This document shows, one piece after another, positions 8,509-16,245 of a stretch of DNA of 64,000 nucleotides. The translations under genes were made by a program, and so were the position numbers. The stretch comes from Rhizobium sp. Leaf306. Lineage in GTDB: Bacteria > Pseudomonadota > Alphaproteobacteria > Rhizobiales > Rhizobiaceae. The DNA lies in contig NZ_LMNX01000007.1 in assembly GCF_001423425.1 (NCBI RefSeq), forward strand, positions 37,552-101,551. Reading direction: 5' to 3'. Each line of letters begins with the position of its first letter. Position 1 is the stretch's first letter. The notes under the pieces were generated by a model that did no database searches, was not told where the DNA came from, and was given only the letters and a program-made list of their open reading frames with translations.

Positions 8509-9284
8509 CCGTGATCGACACCGCAAAGCCATTGGTGCAGGCCCGGAACGTCCACAAGGCGTTCGATCATCTTGAAGTGCTGAAGGGCATCGATCTCGAT
8601 GTCATGCCGGGCGAAGTTGTCGTCATCCTTGGCCCATCCGGCTCCGGAAAATCGACCTTCCTGCGCTGCATCAACCATCTGGAGGCCATCCAGAAGGGCT
8701 TCATCGAAGTGGATGGAGAGCAGATCGGCTACAGGCTTAAAAACGACCGTCTGGAAAAGCTGTCCGCCATCGGCATTGCCAAGCAGCGCCGCAAGATCGG
8801 GATGGTGTTCCAGCAGTTCAACCTCTACCCCCACATGACGGTTCTGCAGAACATCATCGAGGCGCCGGTCGGTGTTCACCGCGAAAGCCGCAAGGATGCC
8901 ATCGAGAATGCCAAGCAGCTGCTGAAACGGGTTGGCCTCTCGGAAAAGGTGGATGCCTATCCCCGCCAGCTCTCCGGTGGCCAGCAGCAGCGTGTCGCGA
9001 TCGCCCGGGCCTTGGCGATCAAGCCGAAGCTGATGCTGTTCGACGAGCCGACCTCGGCGCTCGATCCCGAACTGGTCGGCGAAGTGCTGGCGACCATGCG
9101 GGATCTGGCAAAACAGGGCCTGACCATGATCGTCGTAACGCATGAGATCAGCTTTGCCAGGGAAGCCGCCGATCGCGTCGTGTTCATGGATGGCGGCGTC
9201 ATCGTTGAGCAAGGCAAGCCCGAGGATGTGATCGGCAATCCGCAGCATCCGCGCACGCAGTCTTTCCTGTCGCGCTTCCTCTGA
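8505..9284 (+). CDS. polar amino-acid-type ABC transporter, ATP-binding protein
   Basis: This 259-residue ATPase carries Walker A GPSGSGKST, the Q-loop FQQFNLYPHMTV, signature LSGGQQQRVAIARAL, Walker B LMLFDEPTSALDPE and the switch ITHEISFAREAAD-like region (VVTHEISFA). This is the GlnQ/HisP group. The start is taken as TTG at 8505, inside the permease stop (ATTGA), because GGGAGG at 8492-8497 is correctly spaced; GTG at 8511 is the alternative. It forms the cytosolic motor of the importer with the two preceding genes. Confidence 0.88.
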   Translation: MTVIDTAKPLVQARNVHKAFDHLEVLKGIDLDVMPGEVVVILGPSGSGKSTFLRCINHLEAIQKGFIEVDGEQIGYRLKNDRLEKLSAIGIAKQRRKIGMVFQQFNLYPHMTVLQNIIEAPVGVHRESRKDAIENAKQLLKRVGLSEKVDAYPRQLSGGQQQRVAIARALAIKPKLMLFDEPTSALDPELVGEVLATMRDLAKQGLTMIVVTHEISFAREAADRVVFMDGGVIVEQGKPEDVIGNPQHPRTQSFLSRFL

Positions 9285-9358
9285 GCGAAATCCCCTTTGA
9301 GCCCTCGGTTGATTGCCGGGGGAACAGTCCGCCAATCTTCAAAAAATCTGGAATCCGC

Positions 9359-10543
9359 ATGCCAAGTCAAGACAATCTCTACGCTCGCGTCTCCGATTTC
9401 GAAGCCATGGAAGCAGACCTGAAGGCGACCCGCCATCACCTGCATGCCCACCCGGAACTCTCCTTTGAAGAAGCCGAAACGGCGCGTTACGTCGCTGATA
9501 AGCTGGAAGGCTGGGGATACGACGTGACCCGCAGCGTCGGCGGCCATGGTGTCGTCGCGGTGCTAAAGAATGGCACGGGCACCAGGAGCATCGGTATCCG
9601 GGCGGACATGGACGCCTTGCCGATCGAGGAAGAGACCGGCGTGGCCTATGCTAGCACTTTTCCGGGCAAGATGCACGCCTGCGGGCACGATGGCCACACG
9701 ACTGTTCTTCTTGGAGCGGCCGAGTACCTCGCCGAGACCCGGCGTTTCAACGGCACCGTGACACTAATCTTCCAGCCGGCGGAAGAAGCCGGAAAAGTCA
9801 GCGGCGCCCAGAAGATGATCGCCGACGGTCTGTTCGATCGGTTTCCAATCGACGCTATCTTTGGCCTGCACAATCATCCCGGCATGCCGGCTGGAACACT
9901 GCTGACGCGCCCGGGCCCGATCATGGCGGCGGGGGATACCGTCCGGATCACCATCATCGGCAAGGGCGGACACGCGTCGCGCCCGCATCTGACGGTGGAC
10001 CCGGTCTTGATCGCCTGCAACCTTGTCATGACACTCCAGTCGATCGTGTCACGCAATGTCGATCCGACCCAGACCGCGGTTGTGACCGTCAGCACCATTC
10101 ATGCCGGCGAAGCCTCGAACGTTATTGCCAACACGGCAAAGATCGCAATGAGCGTGCGATCTTTTGATCCTGCGATCCGCTCCTTCCTCGAAGAGCGCAT
10201 CCGCAAGCTGACGGCAAGCGTTGCCGAAGGGCATGGCGCCACCACCGAGATCGACTACGAACACGGCTATCCTGTCGTGGTCAATTCGGAAAAGGAAACC
10301 GCGTTTGCCCAGGCCGTCGCGGAGGAACTAGTCGGCGCTGAAAACGTGGCGACATGTCCGCTACTTCCTGGCAGCGAGGATTTTTCCTACTTCCTTCAGC
10401 ATCGCCCCGGCAGCTTCCTGCGTCTCGGAAACGGCAAAGACTCAGCAATCCTGCACTCCTCGGGATATGACTTCAACGACGGCAGCCTCACCACCGGGGC
10501 CGCGATGTGGGCTCGGCTCGCAGAGCGTTATCTCGACCAGTAG
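9359..10543 (+). CDS. M20-family amidohydrolase / N-acyl amino acid hydrolase (HipO-like)
   Basis: The 394-residue enzyme shows the metal-site motifs of the M20D group: DMDALPIEEETG, MHACGHDGHTTVLLGAA, FQPAEEAG with the catalytic glutamate pair, LHNHPG, and GSEDFSYF near the C-terminus. Family members hydrolyse N-acyl or carbamoyl amino acids (hippurate, N-acetyl-amino acids, indole conjugates) in the cytosol. There is no signal peptide. It lies 74 bases after the ABC ATPase, with a small hairpin in between, and is the last gene of the operon. The context suggests that an imported N-acylated amino acid is cleaved here; the acyl group is not predictable. Confidence 0.83.
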   Translation: MPSQDNLYARVSDFEAMEADLKATRHHLHAHPELSFEEAETARYVADKLEGWGYDVTRSVGGHGVVAVLKNGTGTRSIGIRADMDALPIEEETGVAYASTFPGKMHACGHDGHTTVLLGAAEYLAETRRFNGTVTLIFQPAEEAGKVSGAQKMIADGLFDRFPIDAIFGLHNHPGMPAGTLLTRPGPIMAAGDTVRITIIGKGGHASRPHLTVDPVLIACNLVMTLQSIVSRNVDPTQTAVVTVSTIHAGEASNVIANTAKIAMSVRSFDPAIRSFLEERIRKLTASVAEGHGATTEIDYEHGYPVVVNSEKETAFAQAVAEELVGAENVATCPLLPGSEDFSYFLQHRPGSFLRLGNGKDSAILHSSGYDFNDGSLTTGAAMWARLAERYLDQ

Positions 10544-10573
10544 GCGAAACTGGCAAGTCCTGAAGTACGAAGC

Positions 10574-11197
10574 TTAAATCAAGGGGATGGCGCCAGCCGC
10601 CATGTAAAGGAGCGCTCCCGTGATGCCGAGCGCGATGGCCGTCATACTAAGCCCGAGAAGAACCACGAGACCGTCGCGCTCGATCAGACCGATGGCGATC
10701 GCACAGAGTGCCGCAACGGGGGCAAGGTTTCCAAACGGGATTGGCAGAGCGACGGCGACTGCAAGGCAGAAGACCGGAAGCGCAAGCAGGTAGGGCATGC
10801 GTGGTCCGGCAAATGCCTTCATCCGACCCGGCCGGACAAATTGTTCGATCCGTCGGACCAACGGCGATGCATACCGCTCCAACGCTTCGAATGCCTTTGC
10901 CGATATGCGTCGATTGGCTAGCAGCGACGGAAGCCATAGGGATTCCAGTCCGATCGCGAATTGAAGCGAAACAATTGCGAGCGCGGAGCCGAATATCATC
11001 CCGAAAGGACCGGGGATCGGGATCAGCGCCGGCAGTGCCAGAAGAAGCATCACGAAACCGAAGCCGGACCTCCCTATGAGCTCGAGAGCGTCGGCAATCG
11101 TCAGGCCGTCCCGGGTGCGTGCGTTTGCTACAAGATGTGACAAGGTCTTGGACGCTGTGCCGGTATCGTGCTCGCCGTCGGGCCCTGCCAGGGTCAA
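10574..11197 (-). CDS. ExoD-family membrane protein
   Basis: This 207-residue membrane protein has the ExoD signature order: a short polar N-terminus, LTIADALELIGRSGFGFVMLLLALPALIPIPGP, then MIFGSALAIVSLQ and paired hydrophobic helices. ExoD was named from rhizobial mutants with altered exopolysaccharide production and alkali sensitivity; its biochemical role is unsettled. The start is TTG 11197, which overlaps the stop of the upstream gene as TTGA, so it is read as a coupled two-gene unit. No ATG exists further in until residue 49, which also favours the TTG. Confidence 0.8.
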   Translation of the reverse strand: MTLAGPDGEHDTGTASKTLSHLVANARTRDGLTIADALELIGRSGFGFVMLLLALPALIPIPGPFGMIFGSALAIVSLQFAIGLESLWLPSLLANRRISAKAFEALERYASPLVRRIEQFVRPGRMKAFAGPRMPYLLALPVFCLAVAVALPIPFGNLAPVAALCAIAIGLIERDGLVVLLGLSMTAIALGITGALLYMAAGAIPLI

Positions 11198-11553
11198 CCT
11201 TCCGCCTCGCGCGTATTTTTAGTGCTGATCAGTGCGCGCAACGCGCCGCAGCTCGGATCGGCACCATCAAACACCCGTTCAGGTGACATCCACCCAATCG
11301 AGATGCCGATCGCTGTAGCCGTCGCCCAGCCCGGCTCATTGCCGGCCTTGTCGATGAGGCGTGGAACCTCAATAGCGAGGCATTGGCGCGACTGCTGCAC
11401 AAGCTCTACCGGCGCGTTAGCGTTATCGAGATGTTGCCGCATCTCGGCATGCAGCGGATCGATAACGAATAGCGTAAAAATCCATGCGGCAATGTCTGCG
11501 ATCATCATCCTGGTCCCGTGTCTTACGGCATCTGTCGGTATGGGGTCCGACAT
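11194..11553 (-). CDS. hypothetical protein coupled to the exoD-like gene
   Basis: I do not recognise this 119-residue protein. It begins MSDPIPTDAVRHGTRMMI and has one hydrophobic stretch (IADIAAWIFTLFVI) followed by a polar part with AGNEPGWATATAIGISIGW. The frame can extend to 11712, but the upstream portion is low-complexity and antisense to the next gene, so the ATG at 11553 is preferred. Its stop codon overlaps the TTG start of the ExoD-family gene, which is good evidence that both frames are translated. It may assist the ExoD-like membrane protein, but that is inference from position only. Confidence 0.5.
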   Translation of the reverse strand: MSDPIPTDAVRHGTRMMIADIAAWIFTLFVIDPLHAEMRQHLDNANAPVELVQQSRQCLAIEVPRLIDKAGNEPGWATATAIGISIGWMSPERVFDGADPSCGALRALISTKNTREAEG

Positions 11554-11710
11554 CGTGAAAGCGCCGAAGACTTTCACCAGAGGGGCCCGGACCAGCGGGT
11601 CGAACATGATTTGGGAAGAGGAGTGGGAGTGTTCAAGGCTGTGGGGCCTTGACGGCGCAAGTCGGCCTGGTCGATCACACTGCAATCGCGCGAACAGAAA
11701 GCAATGCTGC

Positions 11711-12097
11711 ATGCCATATTACCTCGTCACCCAGACGTCGCTCGTGGAGGGTGCGGATGAAGTTGAAGCCGCTCGGAAAGTCCTCACGAAGTTGAAGTCG
11801 GATTCCGCCGTGAGATTCACCGTCAAACACGATGAAGAGACGATCCGGCAGGTGACGGTTGCCAACGTCCCTGCATGGGGAGCCGCGCAACCGACTGCGC
11901 AAGATCCTCGATCATCCCCGAAACGGATCCAGCAAGACATCGTGCTTGAGGCCTCAGGCGTCAATCAAGCCGATGCAAATGTCTCCAAGCGGCCTGTCCT
12001 GTCAGCCAGGAGTGTTATTCTAGGATTGAGCCTGTTTGCAGCCGGCGTAACAGCGGGGCTGGTCATCATGGCTTTATTTGATCGCACTCATGGATGA
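11711..12097 (+). CDS. hypothetical protein with C-terminal membrane anchor
   Basis: The 128-residue protein starts MPYYLVTQTSLVEG, a type of N-terminus I associate with small uncharacterised rhizobial proteins. The first 60 residues look like a compact alpha/beta domain (EVEAARKVLTKLKSDSAVRF), then comes a polar linker, and the last 25 residues form one membrane helix (ILGLSLFAAGVTAGLVIMALF) with a short tail. A tail-anchored topology with the domain in the cytosol is plausible. Function unknown. It is divergent from the exoD pair and borders the decayed region that follows. Confidence 0.5.
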   Translation: MPYYLVTQTSLVEGADEVEAARKVLTKLKSDSAVRFTVKHDEETIRQVTVANVPAWGAAQPTAQDPRSSPKRIQQDIVLEASGVNQADANVSKRPVLSARSVILGLSLFAAGVTAGLVIMALFDRTHG

Positions 12098-12126
12098 GCC
12101 AAGGGAAACTTCCGGAAGACAGTTGA

Positions 12127-12235
12127 GAAGAGCTGCTACTGTTCCTTGAGGGGATCGTTCGGACTGGAAGCGTCACCGCCGCAACCGTTGAATTAGCCAT
12201 GCGCCACAGCGCTTTCAGCAAGCAGCTTTTTTTTG
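12127..12235 (+). pseudogene. remnant of a LysR-type helix-turn-helix
   Basis: Frame 12127 reads ELLLFLEGIVRTGSVTAAT then VELAMRHSAFSKQL. The pattern FL-IVRTGSVTAAA-ELG-S-SAVSKQL is the N-terminal helix-turn-helix of LysR regulators. No start codon precedes it and no LysR effector domain follows in any frame, so it is a fragment. The call rests on motif recognition over about 35 residues and could be chance similarity. Confidence 0.4.
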
Positions 12236-12349
12236 CTGCAAGCATGGTTAGGCATCCTGCCCTTCGAAGAAAATCGCAGAGGGATGATTTCGACAGCCGA
12301 TGTCGGTCGCCTTGCGGAAGTGCTCGGTGGTGCTTTGACGGGATTCACG

Positions 12350-12748
12350 ATGCGTTGGAAGTGACTGTCGCTGTTCCTCGTGTCGCTGGCGGTCTTCTTC
12401 ATCACGGAGTTGTTGCCCGGCGATACCTCACAAGAACTGCTTGGCCAAGCCGTGACGACGGAAGCCGCATCCCAGCTTCGCGAAACGCTCGGTCTCGATC
12501 GTCCGGCAATCCTGCGTTATTTCGAGTGGATTTTTGGGCTGCTGACCGGCGACCTCGGTTACTCGCATGTCTCTGACCGGCCGGTTGCCAACCTCGTCGC
12601 CGAACGCCTGCCGAACTCGCTCACACTCGCTGCCATCACCATGGCGATCACCATTCCGCTGGCGCTCGGTCTCGGTATCGTCGCCGCCATCTGGAGAGGT
12701 TCAATTTTCGACCGGGCGATCTCGTCAGCTGCGATCATGCTCGTGTCG
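12350..12748 (+). pseudogene. truncated DppB-type dipeptide/oligopeptide ABC permease
   Basis: The frame reads LSLFLVSLAVFFITELLPGD and onward through RETLGLDRPAILRYFEWIFGLLTGDLGYS to DRAISSAAIMLVS, the first 125 or so residues of a DppB/OppB permease. A TGA at 12362-12364 interrupts the first helix region. After base 12748 the similarity stops abruptly, 14 bases before the end of the patatin gene on the other strand. The remaining two thirds of the permease, with its EAA loop, are missing, so it cannot function. Confidence 0.72.
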
Positions 12749-12761
12749 CCAAACGAGACAG

Positions 12762-13976
12762 CTATCTTGCACCGGAAAGGGCTTGGGGTACGCCGGGAGT
12801 GAAAATAGGCTTTTGTCGCCATATCCGGCCCTGTTCCATGCGATCGTAACCGATCTTGAACACCGCCCTCATGTACACATTGCCGAAGGGTTGACTGAAA
12901 TTGTAGGGGACAGGGGCGTCAATGACTGCCATGTGGAAGTTTACTCCGGTACGCCTGCAATACTCGTAGGCCGCGTAGAGAGACTGCCGTGTCTGAGATT
13001 TAACCAAGCTTGCGTAAGCCCGCGTCACTACGGGTACGGTCGAATTGGACGTGACAGAAAACTCAGGCATCAGTGTATTGTTGATTAAGAAATACATGTC
13101 CGCCCCGCGAATGACTGCGGGCAACGAGACATTCGTATCCGACAACATCGCTTCGGGAACAGTCACGATCTGGGAAGACGGGGCTCCATCTGAATGAAGC
13201 TCGGAAATCGTTCGACCATCGATCGTAGCAATGATCTTTACCGCTGGAAAAGCGCCGGGAATACTGGCAGATGCCACCAATACATTGCGGAACAGATTAA
13301 GCGCATCCGGGCGCGAGCTGGCGGCAATCGCGCCCATGTCCCAGAGCATGCCGCGCTGAGTATCGAGATTGGTTGTCAGGACAAAAAGATCTCTGCCTTT
13401 TCGGTATTCCACCGCAATTCGGTCGAGTACTTCTTGCGTTACGTGTTGCTCGACCATGTTCATTAAAGGCTTCTGGTAGTATAGGCTCTCGCCGAGAAGC
13501 CCAGAAATAATTGGTCTGCGTTGGAGCAGATCTTCAGCGACTCCACTCGTGTATAGATGCTCCAGCGTATCGTCGTAGTCAGGGCCGAGAAACGCAAACG
13601 GGGCGATGAGTGCTCCCGTGCTGACGCCACTGACAACGTCGAATGTTGGACGGTCGCCGCGTTGCGACCACGCTTTGAGAGCGCCCACAGAGAACGCACC
13701 GCCAGCGCCGCCGCCAGAAATTGCCAGATATTTATGCCGCAATGGAGATGGTGTCCGCGGTACTCTTTTCTTGGCAAATAGTCCGACTTCGCCGTCCAAA
13801 GGCTTGCGCACATTCGCAAATCCGGGGATCTCGGCGCCACGCGCATCGTCTCGAGAGTAAGGCTCTCTTGCCGATGTACAGCCGAACAAACCCAGAGCGA
13901 TGATGAGGCTGCTAAGCACGCCTCTTAAGCAGAACGTTGGCAGCTTTATCAAAGCCGCACGGAAGGGTGACGCCAA
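12762..13976 (-). CDS. patatin-like phospholipase, lipoprotein
   Basis: The 404-residue protein has a lipoprotein signal (hydrophobic segment to about residue 32, lipobox LFGC). The patatin domain follows: oxyanion loop GGGAGGAF (about residue 88), nucleophile elbow GVSTG with the catalytic serine, and the catalytic aspartate in SDGAPS. The Ser-Asp dyad is therefore complete and lipid acyl hydrolase activity is expected in the periplasm or at the outer membrane. Length and order fit secreted bacterial patatin-family lipases of rhizobia. It is flanked on both sides by gene remnants, so it may belong to an inserted segment. Physiological substrate unknown. Confidence 0.85.
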   Translation of the reverse strand: MASPFRAALIKLPTFCLRGVLSSLIIALGLFGCTSAREPYSRDDARGAEIPGFANVRKPLDGEVGLFAKKRVPRTPSPLRHKYLAISGGGAGGAFSVGALKAWSQRGDRPTFDVVSGVSTGALIAPFAFLGPDYDDTLEHLYTSGVAEDLLQRRPIISGLLGESLYYQKPLMNMVEQHVTQEVLDRIAVEYRKGRDLFVLTTNLDTQRGMLWDMGAIAASSRPDALNLFRNVLVASASIPGAFPAVKIIATIDGRTISELHSDGAPSSQIVTVPEAMLSDTNVSLPAVIRGADMYFLINNTLMPEFSVTSNSTVPVVTRAYASLVKSQTRQSLYAAYEYCRRTGVNFHMAVIDAPVPYNFSQPFGNVYMRAVFKIGYDRMEQGRIWRQKPIFTPGVPQALSGAR

Positions 13977-14057
13977 TTTTGCAGGCCTTGATTAGCGCTT
14001 CAACGTTATCCTGATCGCGAAAGCTCTTCGCGATCAGGACGGCTCTCACACTACGCG

Positions 14058-14510
14058 TTAGCTGTAGGGTGACATGCAATGCGCGCGTATTCCTGCTCGC
14101 GGAACATAGCTGTTGTCAGATGCGACATAGGATCGGTAACGCTTCGCGCACCAAGCGAAATGTTCCGGTGGCAAATCCTGACGCATGCGGTGGCCAGGTG
14201 GTCTGTATCCTGGTGGTGGCGGCTCGTAACCCGGAGGTGGAGGTGGCGGACCATCATCCTGCGCGGCGATCGCTCCGCCAACTATCGAGCCGGCCGCAAA
14301 CGCCGACAGTGGGTACCACCATCCATCGAGGCCACGACGTAACCCGCCTCTCGGCTCAGGTTCGCCGCGATAGCCGTTCAAAAAACCGGGCCCATTCTGC
14401 GCGACAATGATGGATTTGGGGGCCTCATTAATAGGCGGGAAGAATTGTGCCCAGGCCGGCGAGGCGATGACGACGGACACTGACAGAAGTGCAATCGATA
14501 ATTTATTCAT
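14058..14510 (-). CDS. BA14K-family exported protein
   Basis: The 150-residue protein has a Sec signal peptide (MNKLSIALLSVSVVIASPAWA). A short central hydrophobic stretch (LSAFAAGSIVGGAIAA) and a proline-glycine-rich segment (PPPPPPGYEPPPPG) lead to a C-terminal BA14K motif: HFAWCAKRYRSY, SDNSYV and a final HC. BA14K proteins are cell-envelope proteins of Rhizobiales, first known as Brucella antigens with lectin-like activity. The two cysteines of the motif are present. It lies alone, with about 80 bases to the patatin gene downstream. Confidence 0.8.
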   Translation of the reverse strand: MNKLSIALLSVSVVIASPAWAQFFPPINEAPKSIIVAQNGPGFLNGYRGEPEPRGGLRRGLDGWWYPLSAFAAGSIVGGAIAAQDDGPPPPPPGYEPPPPGYRPPGHRMRQDLPPEHFAWCAKRYRSYVASDNSYVPRAGIRAHCMSPYS

Positions 14511-14648
14511 TGTTGTTCTCTCGTTAACGCGAGAACCAAAGTCGGCACACTATGGCAAAAATCGAGCGATTACTGTGTGATAGCGTCTTATTTACTCTGC
14601 TTTACTGAAGTCGTCATTATCTTAACAACAGATTAGACAACTCGGGGA

Positions 14649-14775
14649 ATAAGCGCTCTGGTGCAGGTCTTGACCGGCCAGGACGAGCCCGGCGCCGCGG
14701 TGCAACTCGTCTATCTTACCCGCGGACAGTTGCCGCGACGTGTCCGCGTTCTGGTGGATCTGCGTCGCGGACATG
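14649..14775 (+). pseudogene. remnant of a LysR-family regulator C-terminus
   Basis: Frame 14649 reads ISALVQVLTGQDEPGAAVQL then VYLTRGQLPRRVRVLVDL. The pattern LV-VLP-W-P---AVHLVYPSRRHLPARVRAFVDFL is the conserved end of LysR effector domains of the LTTR group found beside reductase and tautomerase genes. Only about 40 residues remain and there is no start. The N-terminal fragment at 12127 is on the same strand. Confidence 0.5.
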
Positions 14776-14924
14776 AGCGTAGTAGTGGTGCGGGAGGAAC
14801 ATTCTCAGTTAGCACTCGACTCCGAGACACTATAACTAGCTGGGCGCACTAGTGGAATGGCGCCTCAATTGCGGTTTTAGGCTCTGAAAATACTGAAGAT
14901 ATCGCGAAGAATGGGGTCACATTC

Positions 14925-15110
14925 GTCCCTGAGGTTCACGTTTTTTGCGCGGCAGGTCGGACACGCGACCAAAACACCAAGCTGATGAAGAAAATTACAG
15001 ACGCGGTGGTTGAGGAATTCGGAGCTGCGCCGGGCTCGGTCACGGTGCAGATTATCGAGGCGACTCTCGCTGACAAGATAAAGGGTGCAATTCCATTCAA
15101 CGAGCGGTGA
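14925..15110 (+). pseudogene. 4-oxalocrotonate tautomerase-family gene with no usable start codon
   Basis: From CCT at 14928 the frame encodes PEVHVFCAAGRTRDQNTKLM and continues through ITDAVVEEFGAAPGSVTVQ to KIKGAIPFNER and a TGA, an almost full-length (about 60 residue) 4-OT-like tautomerase. In this family the proline after the initiator methionine is the catalytic base. Here the codon before it is GTC instead of ATG, and the frame upstream to the stop near 14850 contains no ATG, GTG or TTG, only ATT. It is therefore probably inactive, or starts at a rare codon with a blocked proline. The rest is free of stops, so the loss looks recent. Confidence 0.7.
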
Positions 15111-15546
15111 GGCGGACCTCATATTGCAGGACCATGTGCGTTGATGTGACGGGTAGTCAGGCAGATCACGTTTCCACTGTTCGGGATCTCTTAGACGCAG
15201 GAGACCTATTAAGTCGCCGGAACCCGAACCTCCGGATATTGCCACTAGTCTAAGGTACAAATCTTTGCCGTGTTCTGACTGCACCTGGAAACATGCCGAA
15301 GAGCGTGACTGACCGTATCCATGGCGATGGATCATTCATACCCGCTATCGTAAATGGTCGGTGGGAGGCTGTAGTTCGCCTGCGCGGCACAGCATTCAAA
15401 ATCCGACGCAGGTCGGCTGCCACGCACATGATCGGTAACGGGCAATCTTTTTTGTTTGCGTTTGATATATCAGATTTCAAATTTCAGTTGAAACGACATT
15501 ATCTAGCTGCTAGATCGAGCCTCACCGTGGGAGGAAAGCTGGACGG
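15111..15546. other. intergenic region upstream of the sugar-acid operon
   Basis: No coding sequence was recognised in these 436 bases. The right third is AT-rich and should hold the promoter of the GntR-led operon. TTTCAA at 15475-15480 and TTGAAA at 15488-15493 form a 6-bp inverted repeat with a 7-base spacer, a possible operator. A purine-rich GGGAGGAAAG just before 15547 is the ribosome site of the regulator gene. Confidence 0.45.
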
Positions 15547-16245
15547 ATGGAACGCGACGATGTGCTTTTGCCGGTTGAGCCGGTCTTTCTGAAAAGTCTG
15601 CGCAGCCATGTCTATGGACTGGTCCGCGATGCGATCCTGTCGGGCAAGCTCAAGAGCGGGGAGAAGCTCAACGAGCGGCAGCTGGCTGGCAGTCTCGGCA
15701 TAAGCACGACGCCGCTCAAAGAGGCGTTCAGAATTCTGGAGGCCGAAGGGCTTGTGAGGTCAGAACCGCGTCGCGGGATCTATGTGACGTTCGATCCGGC
15801 CCAGGCGGAAGAGATGATGCTGGCCCGCGCTGCGATCGAAAGCATGATCGCGCGGCAGGCGGCAAAGCGTGTCTCCGAGGAACAGATCCTGCGTATGCGC
15901 GCACTCCTCATCGAAATGCGCACAGGCCTCGAAACGGTGGATGTCCTGGAACTGATCAATCTCAATGAGCGGTTCCACAACGTCATTCACGAGGCCTCGG
16001 GCTGCGCCTATCTGCGTCGCCTGCAGGGCGGGCAGAGCATCTACAATCACACGGCGCGCCTTAGCGTGCTCTCGGAAGAACGCGAGCGGTTCCTCGCCGT
16101 CGAAGAACACGAAGCCATTGCCGACGCCATCGCTGAGCGCAAGCCGGACCTCGCCGAGCAGCGAATGCGCGATCATGTCATCCGATCGGGTGAGAAGCAT
16201 CTCATCCGCGTGTCTCAATCCGAAGATCAGAAAGATCGGGCATGA
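15547..16245 (+). CDS. GntR-family (FCD/FadR-type) transcriptional regulator
   Basis: The 232-residue protein has an N-terminal winged helix (residues about 15-80; LNERQLAGSLGISTTPLKEAFRILEAEGLV) and an all-helical FCD ligand domain. Metal/ligand histidines are visible in NERFHNVIHEA, HEAIADAI and MRDHVIRS. FCD regulators bind organic or sugar acids and usually repress their own operon. It is the first gene of the long operon running to 24376 and overlaps the following lyase gene by four bases (ATGA), so an autoregulated catabolic operon is likely. ATG 15547 has a strong upstream ribosome site. Confidence 0.88.
   Translation: MERDDVLLPVEPVFLKSLRSHVYGLVRDAILSGKLKSGEKLNERQLAGSLGISTTPLKEAFRILEAEGLVRSEPRRGIYVTFDPAQAEEMMLARAAIESMIARQAAKRVSEEQILRMRALLIEMRTGLETVDVLELINLNERFHNVIHEASGCAYLRRLQGGQSIYNHTARLSVLSEERERFLAVEEHEAIADAIAERKPDLAEQRMRDHVIRSGEKHLIRVSQSEDQKDRA

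Noticed and set aside
14877..15335. A 152-codon minus-strand frame
   Set aside because: It lies opposite the tautomerase reading frame, which gives a much better family match; no resemblance seen in this frame.
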